DNA from: Hyphomicrobiales bacterium
Lineage (GTDB): Bacteria; Pseudomonadota; Alphaproteobacteria; Rhizobiales; Xanthobacteraceae
Direction: 5' to 3'
DNA length: 64,000 nt
Assembly: GCA_021730985.1 (NCBI GenBank)
Contig: JAKFYI010000014.1
Location: 1-64,000, forward strand
The position numbers were made by a program, and so were the translations under genes. The notes under the pieces were generated by a model that saw only the letters and a program-made list of their open reading frames with translations, made no database searches and was not told where the DNA came from. Position 1 is the first letter of the stretch; the number at the start of each line of letters is the position of its first letter. Below are positions 1-8,260 of this stretch, piece by piece.

Positions 1-77
1 ACCCCACACCCCTTAAGTGGGGGTAGTGGGGCGGGCGGAGCAGCACCAGTGCCCCAGTTTGCCCCGCCCCAGTTGAA

Positions 78-1358
78 TCAGACTGGGGCGGTGGTTGGTC
101 CTGCAACCGCAATGTACTTTTTAAACTCGCGTTTGACGGGATCGCGGCGGGTTTCAATCTTGAAGTGCCCGGCCTTGATCCATGCGGCTAGCATTCGCTT
201 GATGCGTTGGCGCGTCGGCTTTTCATCGCAATCGAGTTGAAGAATATCCGCCACCACATGGCCAGCCCAATCGTTGGCCAGCGCATGTTCTTTGTAGTCG
301 CCACCGCGTAGACGGGCTTTGATGGCATCTAGCGCACCCGCTGGTAAGCCTTCGACCATTGACGCCGCCGAGGGCCATTCCCAGCGCCTGACGACGCCTA
401 CGTGGTCCTGTGGCTTCGTCAGCCCTGTAGTATTGCCCATGGGGTATGAGTGCAGTTCACGCCAGTCGGCATGATCTGATCGCAACGTTAGATTACTCTT
501 GCCGTTGGTCACCTTGAAAAACTGAAACCGTCCGCCTGGCTTAATGCCAGCCGCCGACTCTTCGTCCGCAGACATTGGCGACAACAATCGAACGGCCCGC
601 GCGGCATTACCCAACGCCCCGCCGCCACGCATGTCTTCGACCGTCAACTCGCGGCTGTCACCCTTTCGCACATGATGCACCAACTGAACGGCACACCGGC
701 ATTCGTCCGCAATGCGCCCCCATAGTTTAGCAACGGCTGCGATTTGCGTGTTGTCGTTTTCAGGCACGCCATGGGTCGTGACAAAAGGATCGACAATGAA
801 AACGTCGATCCGGTTGCCTCGAATGGTCGCCTTGATCGCCTCAACAACAGGCGCTGCGACAACTGATTTATTCCGGTCTTGCGTGACAATCACCAGCCCT
901 TGCTCGCGGCCCGTGTCCACGAACAACCGGCCTCCGATATCAGCGGCGCTGATCTTGAAATACCCGCAAGCTGCCGCAATGCGCCGCTCGATTTCATCGC
1001 GGGGGTCTTCGCCGTTCCACAGCCAGACACGCAACTTGCCGTCCGGTTCGTCGCCTAGCAACGTTCGCCCCGTCACCATGGCCAGTGCGTCAACAATCAC
1101 TTGGGATGACTTGCCCACACCACCAGGGGCAGCGTCGGTTGTGATGTAGCTGCGGCAAAGGTGCTTGCCGTACAGAAACTCACGGCGCGGCGTATCGGCG
1201 GCAGCCCGCCAGACGTAGGGCGTCGCAGTGATCGGCTTGCCCTGTTGGTTATCATTGGCGGCTTGGGCTTCCGCTGACTTTTCGGACAGCATCCGCACGA
1301 ATGCGGTCTTTTCCTCGGGGGTGCTGGCCCGCCCGGTGCGTTTCGCTGCGGCGCTCAT
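78..1358 (-). CDS. RepA-like AAA (AAA_25) ATPase of an integrated element
   Basis: A 426-residue P-loop ATPase of the RecA/RepA-like (AAA_25) class, which in phages and plasmids acts as a replicative helicase or DNA-mobilising ATPase. The Walker A motif (APGGVGKSS) is at about residues 77-85, a GEDP motif at 116-119, a Walker B (IDVFIVD) at 184-190, and the class-typical LVHHVRKG at 226-233. The C-terminal ~120 residues look like a winged-helix region, which is inference. Its ATG overlaps the stop of the upstream small gene (TAATG), so the two are translationally coupled. The sequence is less GC-rich by eye than the core genome, fitting transferred DNA. The specific element type cannot be told from this end alone. 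Confidence 0.75.
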   Translation of the reverse strand: MSAAAKRTGRASTPEEKTAFVRMLSEKSAEAQAANDNQQGKPITATPYVWRAAADTPRREFLYGKHLCRSYITTDAAPGGVGKSSQVIVDALAMVTGRTLLGDEPDGKLRVWLWNGEDPRDEIERRIAAACGYFKISAADIGGRLFVDTGREQGLVIVTQDRNKSVVAAPVVEAIKATIRGNRIDVFIVDPFVTTHGVPENDNTQIAAVAKLWGRIADECRCAVQLVHHVRKGDSRELTVEDMRGGGALGNAARAVRLLSPMSADEESAAGIKPGGRFQFFKVTNGKSNLTLRSDHADWRELHSYPMGNTTGLTKPQDHVGVVRRWEWPSAASMVEGLPAGALDAIKARLRGGDYKEHALANDWAGHVVADILQLDCDEKPTRQRIKRMLAAWIKAGHFKIETRRDPVKREFKKYIAVAGPTTAPV

Positions 1359-1687
1359 TACTTCTCACCCTTCGCCGCGAGCCTTGCAACGGCCAGAGCT
1401 AAGAACTCCTGCATTCCTTTGACGCGGCAGCGAAAGCCAACATCGCGGGCGCACTCACTGGTGACAACGTGCAACGTGTGGGTGTTGAAGTAGGGCGCAA
1501 GCGCGGCAATCGTGTCGTCATCGATCACGCTGCGATCTTCGGCAATCGCATCGAGTTGCACGGCGGCGGTAACGTTGCGCGGGTCCGCGTATGTTTCGGC
1601 AAGGTTGCGCCGCCAAATCGCGGTGTGGGTTAGCTTGTCGGCAATCAAGTCAATATGCGTATCGGGGTCGCTCATTTTCAAATCCAT
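1358..1687 (-). CDS. Hypothetical element-borne protein, 109 aa
   Basis: I do not recognise a family. The product is soluble, has no signal peptide or membrane segment, and is coupled to the downstream ATPase by a TAATG overlap, so it probably belongs to the same replication or mobilisation module. Two ATGs (at 1687 and 1675) could serve as start and neither has a clear Shine-Dalgarno sequence; the longer form is given. Two Cys residues in the C-terminal third (SECARDVGFRCRV) are spaced too far apart to call a metal site. Confidence 0.6.
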   Translation of the reverse strand: MDLKMSDPDTHIDLIADKLTHTAIWRRNLAETYADPRNVTAAVQLDAIAEDRSVIDDDTIAALAPYFNTHTLHVVTSECARDVGFRCRVKGMQEFLALAVARLAAKGEK

Positions 1688-1755
1688 TTTGTGTTGTGCT
1701 GAAAAGCTGCCAGCGGCAGCGGGTCGTTCACCGCCAAACGGCGGGATTCAAATGG

Positions 1756-1774
1756 CCGGGCCTGAGGGCGCGCG
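1756..1774 (+). repeat. 19-bp direct repeat, copy 1 (partner at 2049-2067)
   Basis: The 19-mer beginning CCGGGCCTGAGGGC recurs at 2049-2067 in the same orientation with one mismatch (G/A at position 15). The copies bracket the small zinc-ribbon gene. They could be recombinase or regulatory sites of the element, or remnants of a duplication. Confidence 0.6.
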
Positions 1775-1851
1775 GTGCCACGGCCCAAAACAGGCGGTGG
1801 AATACGTCTTGGCTGAACACGTTTCGTTAGGCCTTAGTGGTACGCTGCGGG

Positions 1852-2013
1852 ATGGAAATCCAATTCCCGCTATGCCCCAACTGCATCAAGCCAATGACGT
1901 TCGGGCGTCTGATTCCGGGCTCGACGGTATTCAGGCCAGTCAATTCATTCGATTGCCTGCCCTGCCACATCGTGCTGACAGAGGCGGCAAAGGGCACCGG
2001 GCCGAACGTTTAG
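1852..2013 (+). CDS. Small zinc-ribbon protein, 53 aa
   Basis: A 53-codon frame encoding a protein with two Cys pairs, CPNC at residues 8-11 and CLPCH at 35-39, about 24 residues apart: the layout of a small zinc ribbon. The KPM after the first pair and the TEA after the second resemble short phage and rhizobial proteins I have seen annotated as hypothetical. It lies on the opposite strand to the ATPase module. The Shine-Dalgarno sequence is poor (GCGGG just before the ATG). A nucleic-acid-binding or regulatory role is inference from the fold only. Confidence 0.5.
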   Translation: MEIQFPLCPNCIKPMTFGRLIPGSTVFRPVNSFDCLPCHIVLTEAAKGTGPNV

Positions 2014-2299
2014 CTGGCATCGCCCAAAACGTTGGTGGTGCATTGTGACCGGGCCTGAGGGCACGCGACCACACCTAAGATGTTACCACACTCGGCAGTG
2101 TTGCTGTAGACGGCGCGAGGTGGCGGGCCGTGAACAAAATGGGATTCAGCGGAAATGCTGGTAGCCATTTTGGTAGCCACTCACACCGGTTTTGTTCGCT
2201 TTAGTGTCGTTGTGGTGCAATCGATCACATGCGCGATAGCCCATATGCGACGGGGCTTCCGTGCGTTTTCAGAACAAAAGCGAACGGCCTTAAATCGAA

Positions 2300-2336
2300 T
2301 TACAAAACCGCTGCTCTACCGCTGAGCTAATCCGGC
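2300..2336 (-). pseudogene. 5' half of tRNA-Thr(TGT), interrupted
   Basis: Read on the minus strand, this is a normal tRNA-Thr 5' half: acceptor strand GCCGGAT, D-arm GCTCAGCGGTAGAGC, anticodon-stem 5' arm GCGGT and loop TTTGTAA with anticodon TGT. The expected 3' stem ACCGC is absent (TTCGA follows), and no T-arm or acceptor 3' strand is found. The break falls at the end of the anticodon loop, a classical tyrosine-recombinase attachment position, and marks the island boundary. Confidence 0.75.
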
Positions 2337-2398
2337 ACCGCGTTCCGAGAGCTATCAGCCCGGCCGGACCCGGACAAGACGCCGCCGCCAAGGCCGCG

Positions 2399-2767
2399 CT
2401 ACTTGCCGGCCAGGCCGAACACCAGGGCAATTACCCACAGCGCGATCGCGATCATGGAGGTCCAGAGCGCGAAGGTGAGGTAGGTCTCGCGCAGCACCGT
2501 GGCGCTGGCCCATTGGGCGTAGGCGGCGGGTGGACGGTCGCCGGGCTCCAGGTAGAGCCACATCTCGGTGTGGCGATAGGGCTTGGTCCGCGCCTCGTAG
2601 GCTTTGTAGATCAGGATCAGCGCCATCATCGTGGTGAGGAAGCCCCCGGCCTGGAAGGCGAGCCGCGGCAGGAAGGACATGCCGATCATGATGCAGAAGA
2701 TCGCAAGAGAACCGAAACCGCAGGCTCGCAGCACGGTTTCGTAGGCGACGCGTCGCATGTGTTCCAC
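2399..2767 (-). CDS. Small inner-membrane protein, 122 aa
   Basis: Unrecognised membrane protein with about three hydrophobic helices: near residues 14-32, 40-55 and 98-118. The central part (YKAYEARTKPYRHTEMW) is polar and probably cytoplasmic. A GTG start at 2767 is chosen because GAGG lies about 8 bases upstream; an internal ATG at 2758 is the alternative. It is the last of three small membrane-protein genes on this strand, next to the tRNA-Thr boundary, so it probably marks the first core gene beyond the island. Confidence 0.6.
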   Translation of the reverse strand: MEHMRRVAYETVLRACGFGSLAIFCIMIGMSFLPRLAFQAGGFLTTMMALILIYKAYEARTKPYRHTEMWLYLEPGDRPPAAYAQWASATVLRETYLTFALWTSMIAIALWVIALVFGLAGK

Positions 2768-2846
2768 GGGCTTGCCTCGTCCGCAGATTGGCCGACAAAA
2801 GCAGCTTACCCCGAGGCGCCACGGCTCACAATTTCATGTTGGCGGC

Positions 2847-3173
2847 TTAGAGCTTGATTTCCAGGAAATTGCCGACTGCCGGAAGCGTCAGCAGTCCGGT
2901 ACCGGCCAGCCAAACCCACAGCGAGGCCTCGGTGGAGTCGGTGGTGGCGCCGGTAAAGCGTTCATAGAGCGCGGCCGGAATGCCCGCGACGATGATCGTT
3001 GCCGTGGAAACCATGAGCGACGCAAACATCAGCGTCAGCGATTCGCTGCCGAACAGAAGCGCCGGTGCCAGCACTTTGACGAACACATAGGCGGGAGGCA
3101 GAGCGGCCTGATTGAACAGCCCGTTGATCATGCCGAACGCGGCGATGCCGATGTAATACCAGGTGCGATCCAT
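2847..3173 (-). CDS. Hypothetical membrane protein, 108 aa
   Basis: A 108-residue protein with three hydrophobic segments (near residues 6-20, 33-72 and 84-103), so probably integral to the inner membrane. The ATG at 3173 gives MDRTWYYIG; the same frame runs open further upstream, but that part overlaps the preceding gene and reads as low-quality Arg/Gly-rich sequence. It starts 8 bp after the stop of the 101-aa membrane gene, suggesting a two-gene unit. No family recognised. Confidence 0.6.
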   Translation of the reverse strand: MDRTWYYIGIAAFGMINGLFNQAALPPAYVFVKVLAPALLFGSESLTLMFASLMVSTATIIVAGIPAALYERFTGATTDSTEASLWVWLAGTGLLTLPAVGNFLEIKL

Positions 3174-3181
3174 CGTGCGGC

Positions 3182-3487
3182 TCACATCACCTTGGGTGCG
3201 GTGCCGGTCGCTGCGAACAGCAGCAACAGGCCGACCCGCAGCCAGAACAGCCACACCACGCCGAACAGCCAAATGACCACCTGCGCCGTGGCTTTGGGCG
3301 TCACGGCCGTGACGGCCGCCACGATCGGATCGGTGGTCCAGACGAAGAACCGCCAAATGTAGTTGGGCGAATCGGCGCTAACGATCAGTCCCAGCAGGGC
3401 GCGCCCGAGCAGAGTGTACATCAGCGCCGCCAAGATGAAATTCGGCAGGTGGAAGTACCAGTAGGTGAGGAGTCCTGAACCGGTCAC
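3182..3487 (-). CDS. Hypothetical membrane protein, 101 aa
   Basis: Hydrophobic protein with an N-terminal helix (LPNFILAALMYTLLGRALLGLIV) and a C-terminal helix (VVIWLFGVVWLFWLRVGLLLLF); the linker carries WRFFVWTTDPIVAAVTAVTP, faintly recalling YggT-type proteins with paired helices and a conserved P. The start is GTG at 3487. It lies downstream of the symporter operon on the same strand but beyond that operon's terminator, so it is probably transcribed separately with the 108-aa gene. Confidence 0.6.
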   Translation of the reverse strand: MTGSGLLTYWYFHLPNFILAALMYTLLGRALLGLIVSADSPNYIWRFFVWTTDPIVAAVTAVTPKATAQVVIWLFGVVWLFWLRVGLLLLFAATGTAPKVM

Positions 3488-3581
3488 GGACGCTTGCGCC
3501 TTTCGTTAGGTCTACTGATGCCGAGCATGCCACGAGGATAGTGCCTGGCCGCGGTCCGGTCACGCGGGATCGTGGATTGTG

Positions 3582-3613
3582 CAAAAAGAAGCGGGGCCCC
3601 GGAGGGCCCCGCC
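3582..3613 (-). terminator. Intrinsic terminator of the symporter operon
   Basis: On the minus strand a GC-rich hairpin with an 8-9 bp stem (GGGGCCC/GGGCCCC core) is followed by CTTCTTTTT. It lies about 25 bp after the symporter stop codon. Confidence 0.85.
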
Positions 3614-3637
3614 GATTTCGCAACGCCCTGAGTTCGA

Positions 3638-5644
3638 TCAGGATTTTTCTTCGAGAACCGTCCGGCCACGCGGCTTGCGGATTTCGTCCACGAAGGCCTG
3701 CATCTCCTTGGAGGGCTCCGGGGTCATCAGGCTGACCACGTAGATCACCAGGAAGCCGAGCGGCATCCCCAACAGACCGCAGTTGATGTTGTTGAGGTTG
3801 AACCAGCCCACCTTGTTGGCCAGCGGGTGCGCCAGCGTCGGCCAGGACTCCATGGCGTTGGGCAGAGCCATTGCCTTGGCGAGATCCGGGATGATCGGAT
3901 TGCCGGTCACCGGATTGAGCAGAGACGTCATACCCGCATACTTCACACCGAAGCCCGGGTAATAGCGGCTCACCACCAGGTAGAACAGGCAGAGGCCGAA
4001 CCCGGCGATCATGCCGGCGATGGCTCCCTGCGTGGTCGCCCGCTTCCACCAGATGCCCATGACGAGCACCGGGAAGTTGCCGGCCATTGCGAGCGAGAAC
4101 GCCCAGCCCACCATGGCCAGGATGTCGCCCGGTTTGGTCGCAGCGAGCGCCGCCGAAGCCACGGCCACGAAGAACAGCAGCACGCGGGCAACGGTGAGCC
4201 GGCGGATCGTCGGCGCGTTCGGATCGATCATCTTGTAGTAGATGTCGTGGCTGAGCGCGTTGGCGATGGCCAGCAGCAGGCCGTCGGCGGTGGAGAGCGC
4301 GGCGGCGAGACCGCCGGCGGCAACGAGGCCCGAGATCACGTAGGGAAGGCCCGCGATCTCCGGTGTGGACAGCACGATCACGTCCGGATTGATGACGAAG
4401 TCCGCAAACCGGACGACGCCCGGATGTCCCGCAATCGCCTTACAGGCCGCGATCGCGGCGTCGAGACTTGCTGCGTTCTTGCCGCAGATCTGGATCAGCC
4501 CGAGTTCGCCCCAAGTGAACAGCCACGGGCGAAGCGCGGTCACATCCCTGCCGATGATGTTGGTGTACACCTCCAGCTTCGAGAACGCCGCGTAGGCCGG
4601 CGCCGAGAAGTACAGCAGGAAGATGAACAGCAGCGACCAGGCCACCGACTGTCGCGCCTCACGCACCGACGGGGTGGTGAAGTAGCGCATCAGGATGTGC
4701 GGCAGCGAAGCGGTGCCGACCATCATGCAGAAGATGATGCCGAAGAAGTTCAGCGGCGTGTAGTTGATGAACGGCTCGATGTGCGGCTTGAGCGCGCCGG
4801 CCGGGCAGCTCGCGGCGGTACAAAGCGTGGCTAGGCCATCCTTGATCATCTGGCCTTCACGCGCCGTGATTTCCGCAATCGCCACGCCGTAGGTCAGTTC
4901 CGGGATCGGAATGCCGAACTTTTTGGTCGATAGGATCACGATCGGCGTGAGGTAGGCGATGATCAGCACGATGTACTGGGCGATCTGCGTCCAGGTCACC
5001 GCCCGCATGCCGCCCAGCATCGCGCACAGCAGAATGCCGACGAGGCCCGCGAACACTGCGACCTCGAACTGCATGCCCAGGAAGCGCGAGGCGATCAGGC
5101 CGGTGCCGTAGATCTGCGCCGTCACATAAGTGAAGGAGCAGCACACCAGGACGATCACCGCGAGGAAGCGCGCGACGTTGCCGCCGAAGCGGAACGCCAT
5201 GAAGTCCGGCACCGTGTAGGCGCCGAATTTGCGCAGATACGGACCGACCAGGATCGAGACCAGAACGAAGCCGCCGGTCCATCCCAGCACCCAGGCGATG
5301 CCGTCGTAGCCGAACAGGAACAGCGTCCCGGCCATGCCGACGAACGAAGCCGCCGACATCCAGTCGGCGCCGGTCGCCATGCCGTTGTAGAATGCGGGCA
5401 CGCGCCGGCCTGCGACGTAGTATTCGGACAGTTGCGCTGTCCGCGTCATCACGCCGATGACGGCGTAAACCGCCAGCGTGAAGAACACGAAGAGATAGCC
5501 GAGCACCTTATTCGGTACGCCGACTTGCTCCAGGATTGCGAGCAGAATGATGAAGGCAACAAAGCCGCCCGTGTAGACGCCGTACATCCGGCCGAGCTGC
5601 TTATAGAAGGCGTCGGCTCCGTCGGAGCTGGATTGAGTGGCCAT
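3638..5644 (-). CDS. Na+/solute symporter large subunit (VC_2705 subfamily)
   Basis: A 668-residue member of the SSS (solute:sodium symporter) family, with about 13 membrane helices. Family signatures include the early ADWMSAASFVGMAG stretch and the Na+-site region around GLAAALSTADGLLLAIANALSHD. The subfamily with a separate small subunit is suggested by the neighbouring DUF4212 gene 13 bp upstream. Related carriers import acetate or other short monocarboxylates; the substrate here is not shown by sequence. A Gly/Ala-rich insert around residues 270-290 and one near residue 400 lie in loops. Transcribed with the small subunit and ended by the terminator at 3582-3613. Confidence 0.88.
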   Translation of the reverse strand: MATQSSSDGADAFYKQLGRMYGVYTGGFVAFIILLAILEQVGVPNKVLGYLFVFFTLAVYAVIGVMTRTAQLSEYYVAGRRVPAFYNGMATGADWMSAASFVGMAGTLFLFGYDGIAWVLGWTGGFVLVSILVGPYLRKFGAYTVPDFMAFRFGGNVARFLAVIVLVCCSFTYVTAQIYGTGLIASRFLGMQFEVAVFAGLVGILLCAMLGGMRAVTWTQIAQYIVLIIAYLTPIVILSTKKFGIPIPELTYGVAIAEITAREGQMIKDGLATLCTAASCPAGALKPHIEPFINYTPLNFFGIIFCMMVGTASLPHILMRYFTTPSVREARQSVAWSLLFIFLLYFSAPAYAAFSKLEVYTNIIGRDVTALRPWLFTWGELGLIQICGKNAASLDAAIAACKAIAGHPGVVRFADFVINPDVIVLSTPEIAGLPYVISGLVAAGGLAAALSTADGLLLAIANALSHDIYYKMIDPNAPTIRRLTVARVLLFFVAVASAALAATKPGDILAMVGWAFSLAMAGNFPVLVMGIWWKRATTQGAIAGMIAGFGLCLFYLVVSRYYPGFGVKYAGMTSLLNPVTGNPIIPDLAKAMALPNAMESWPTLAHPLANKVGWFNLNNINCGLLGMPLGFLVIYVVSLMTPEPSKEMQAFVDEIRKPRGRTVLEEKS

Positions 5645-5657
5645 GATCTGATTCCCC

Positions 5658-5933
5658 TTATTCGTCTTCGGCGTAGCCGTGGTCGCGGTCGATCTTGTCT
5701 TGCTGCTTTGCGAACATGAACAGCATGACGACGAACGCGATCAGCGAACCCTGCGCGGCCATGTAGAAGCCGAGCGGGAAGCCGAGCACGGGGATGACGA
5801 TTTTGTTGAGCGGCACCACGAACATGTGGACCACGTAGCCGAAGAAGAACCAGACGCCGAGATGCGTGAACATCAGGCGGGTGGTCTTGTTCCAGTGCGC
5901 TTCTTCGTTCGCTTTACTGTCGGGCTGAGCCAT
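5658..5933 (-). CDS. DUF4212 Na+/solute symporter small subunit
   Basis: A 91-residue protein with two membrane helices (about residues 24-43 and 52-75) and the DUF4212 signatures FPLGFYMAAQGS and IDRDHGYAED at the C-terminus. Such proteins are encoded just before VC_2705-type symporters and are thought to be their small subunits. The ATG at 5933 is preceded by a strong GGAGG Shine-Dalgarno; longer upstream frames have no such support. The 295-bp gap to the next divergent gene should hold both promoters, but I could not place them with confidence. Confidence 0.88.
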   Translation of the reverse strand: MAQPDSKANEEAHWNKTTRLMFTHLGVWFFFGYVVHMFVVPLNKIVIPVLGFPLGFYMAAQGSLIAFVVMLFMFAKQQDKIDRDHGYAEDE

Positions 5934-6228
5934 GGGTGGTTCCCCCTCCCTGCGTTGAACCGTCCCGCGATTGCGGTAGCGGCTTGAACGCGGGGGACAC
6001 CCGGTAACCGAACTGGAGCGTTGCCCCCGCAACGAATGCATGCCCGCGTGTCTAACGACGCGGGTCCGCGCCATAAGCATTAACATTGCGTAAACTTCGG
6101 CCCTATACGACTTTTGGCGCAGGGAGCGGCTGGTGTGCAGAACGCTCGGTGATTTTTCCGCAACGCAGCAAATCGGGCTTTGCGGATTGCACTTGCGCCC
6201 ATACGGGCTTTTACGGCACGGCTAGGTC

Positions 6229-6840
6229 ATGGGTTTCCTTGATTTTTTCCGCCGCCCGCCGCCGGTTCGCGATACGGCGGAGCTTGCCGAGTTCATCGAT
6301 CGTCACGCCGCCTTCGTGGCCCAGAAGGGGATCTTCGAATACGCCCGCGCCCGGGCGGGGCACTACGCGAAGGTGCTGATGAAGGAGCCGGAGTTTCTTG
6401 CCGCCTGCGACGTCGCGCGCTGGCAGACCTTTCCGATTGCGTTGGCGATGGTCGGCGAAATGACCGAAGGCGTGCTGTTGCCGTCCTGGCGCGGCGACCG
6501 CGTGGACCTGACCGATGCGGTTCGCAAGCTGACGCTTGGGGTGTTCGACCGTTATCCGGCGCCGCAGGCGTTCGACGCGCAGACGTGGGCACGGTTGCGC
6601 GTCGAGCTCGACCGGCATCTCGTGCAGATGTCGCTGCACCCGCCGAAATGGGCGAAGGATATTCCAGAGCCGTTTTGGCAGCGCTATTTCGACCTGATGC
6701 CGATCCACGAAAAGATGCGCACTCGCGATGAGATGACGACGCGGGCCTACCTGCGCGTCACGCTGGTCAACGTGCACGATGAATTAACCAAACGAATCGA
6801 GGCTCCGGCCTTGATCCAGCAGCTCGCGGCGGCAAAGTAG
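6229..6840 (+). CDS. Conserved hypothetical protein, 203 aa
   Basis: A soluble, mostly helical protein without signal peptide or membrane segment. I do not recognise a domain. The N-terminal MGFLDFFRRPPP resembles membrane-peripheral amphipathic starts, but that is a weak inference. It stands alone, divergent from the symporter operon, and the frame is intact with codon use like its neighbours. Confidence 0.65.
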   Translation: MGFLDFFRRPPPVRDTAELAEFIDRHAAFVAQKGIFEYARARAGHYAKVLMKEPEFLAACDVARWQTFPIALAMVGEMTEGVLLPSWRGDRVDLTDAVRKLTLGVFDRYPAPQAFDAQTWARLRVELDRHLVQMSLHPPKWAKDIPEPFWQRYFDLMPIHEKMRTRDEMTTRAYLRVTLVNVHDELTKRIEAPALIQQLAAAK

Positions 6841-6936
6841 CGTCCAGTTAATGCTAACGCGCAAATCAGGCGCGGGATAAACGGCTGCCTCGCAGAATTC
6901 GACTAAAATGAATCCGGAAATCGAACCGGATCGATC

Positions 6937-7476
6937 ATGTCGGGTTTCTCGGCGCGTCACATTGCAGCATTCGCGATCGGCTTCGCCATCACGGCGAGTG
7001 CTGCTCCTGTGCGCGCGGATGGCGGCCCGGTGTTCGTCGTGCCGAGCAGGCCCGGCGTTCCGATCGCGATCAACGGGCGCGACGCGTCGTGGTCGGTGGT
7101 CGAAGGCGACATCGGTCTCGCGCGTCCCGGACATCTTACGCCGGTGATCATCGGCGGCGGCCGGCCGCTGCCGAAGCGCACGTCGTACGACCGCAATCCG
7201 TATTACCCGCGCTATGGCACCATGCCGGCGCGCGGCCGCAACGAAGTCGATCCGGGACCGGATCGTCCGATGCCGGAGCCGGCCGAGAATTACTCGCGCT
7301 CATGGTCCACCAGTTCGGAGCCGCAGCAGCCCGCGCCGCGCTACAGCGAAACTCCGCGCCAGCGTTCGCAGCAGTACCAGGGCGAAAGCGACAACCTCCC
7401 GGCCACCATCGACGATGGCCAGCCGCCGTTCGCGCCGCCGATCGTTGTCGTTCCACACCGGGGACGCAGACAATAA
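6937..7476 (+). CDS. Secreted proline-rich hypothetical protein
   Basis: A 179-residue protein with a Sec signal peptide (about residues 1-27, HIAAFAIGFAITASAAPVRA with cleavage after ADG or VRA). The mature part starts with a compact segment (PVFVVPSRPGVPIAINGRDASW) and continues as a disordered Pro/Arg/Ser-rich tail. The family is unknown; a periplasmic or surface location is likely. It is followed 67 bp later by another secreted proline-rich gene, so the two may be co-transcribed. Confidence 0.6.
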   Translation: MSGFSARHIAAFAIGFAITASAAPVRADGGPVFVVPSRPGVPIAINGRDASWSVVEGDIGLARPGHLTPVIIGGGRPLPKRTSYDRNPYYPRYGTMPARGRNEVDPGPDRPMPEPAENYSRSWSTSSEPQQPAPRYSETPRQRSQQYQGESDNLPATIDDGQPPFAPPIVVVPHRGRRQ

Positions 7477-7543
7477 TCATATGCCCGCGCGGCCACCGCG
7501 GGCGAGCACCAAACAAGATGCGGAGGTACCAAGGGGAAGTTTC

Positions 7544-8260
7544 ATGTCCCGCCGCATCGCTTATGTTTTCGCCATCGCCGGTTGCGCCCTGTTCGTCGTC
7601 CCGGCTTCCGCCGACCGCGAATGTTTCGAAAACACCTGCCGCATGCCGGAGGTGATCGAAACGCCCGATGCTCCGGCGGTAGCGGCCGAGCAGGCCGTCA
7701 TCACCGATGCGACGCGCACGGCCGCACCTCCGCCTGCATCCCCGGTTCCGGCACATGCGGCGGCGTCCGTGCCGCCGCCGGCTCCGATCCGTCCGCAGAT
7801 GGTGGTCGATCAGTTTCCGCCCCCCGCGCTGAAGCCGCTGCCGTTTGCGCCGCACGAGCCGGTGCGTCAGGCCAAGCGCCAGCCTACTCGTCAGGCCGAG
7901 ACCCCGAAGGTGCGTCAGGCCGACGCGCCGCAGGAGCCGGTCGAAGTGGCGAACCGCGCATACTCGACGGAGCAGGCGTATGCGGCACCTTCATACGTGC
8001 AGCCCAGCGCCAACGTGATCGTGGTGACGCCCGGCTATTCGTACGGCGACGATGGCGTGGTGATGGCGCACAAGCGCAACGATCCGTCGTGGAAGCTGTG
8101 CCAGACCGAACGCAGCCGCCGCGACGATACGTGCAGCCCGTATCAGTATCACGCCTACGGCGAACACGGTTATCGGCCGCTGGGCGCGTACCGCGTGCAG
8201 CGCTCGGCGCCTGCCTACGTCTACATTCCCGATGCGAAGATCGTGACGATTGGCGACTAG
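7544..8260 (+). CDS. Secreted Pro/Ala-rich hypothetical protein
   Basis: A 238-residue protein with a signal peptide (about residues 1-23, ending ASA-D). After a short Cys-containing part (RECFENTCRM) comes a long Pro/Ala/Gln-rich region (about residues 40-140), then a C-terminal module with VIVVTPGYSYGDDGVV and two further Cys that could form disulphides. The ATG at 7544 has AAGGGG upstream. Its stop codon overlaps the convergent rlmB stop by 4 bp. Function unknown. Confidence 0.6.
   Translation: MSRRIAYVFAIAGCALFVVPASADRECFENTCRMPEVIETPDAPAVAAEQAVITDATRTAAPPPASPVPAHAAASVPPPAPIRPQMVVDQFPPPALKPLPFAPHEPVRQAKRQPTRQAETPKVRQADAPQEPVEVANRAYSTEQAYAAPSYVQPSANVIVVTPGYSYGDDGVVMAHKRNDPSWKLCQTERSRRDDTCSPYQYHAYGEHGYRPLGAYRVQRSAPAYVYIPDAKIVTIGD

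Larger units (their letters stand above)
1688..2299. other. Element edge, mostly non-coding
   Basis: The stretch between the element's last minus-strand gene and the broken tRNA-Thr. Apart from the small zinc-ribbon gene at 1852-2013 and a 19-bp repeat pair I find no credible gene. No integrase is seen at this end, although elements inserted in tRNA genes often carry one beside the tRNA; it may lie at the other end, outside the window, or be lost. Confidence 0.5.

Noticed and set aside
3-30. CCCCAC ... GTGGGG inverted repeat at the window start as a replication origin or iteron
   Set aside because: Only one imperfect copy is visible, and the sequence beyond the window edge is missing.
1512-2048. 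178-codon plus-strand frame across the small element genes
   Set aside because: It lies antisense to the 109-aa gene, reads as low-complexity Arg/Gly sequence and shares only frame openness.
2270-2336. Group I intron inside the tRNA-Thr anticodon loop
   Set aside because: No 3' half of the tRNA and no intron-like catalytic core is seen in the adjoining ~2.3 kb; island insertion explains it better.
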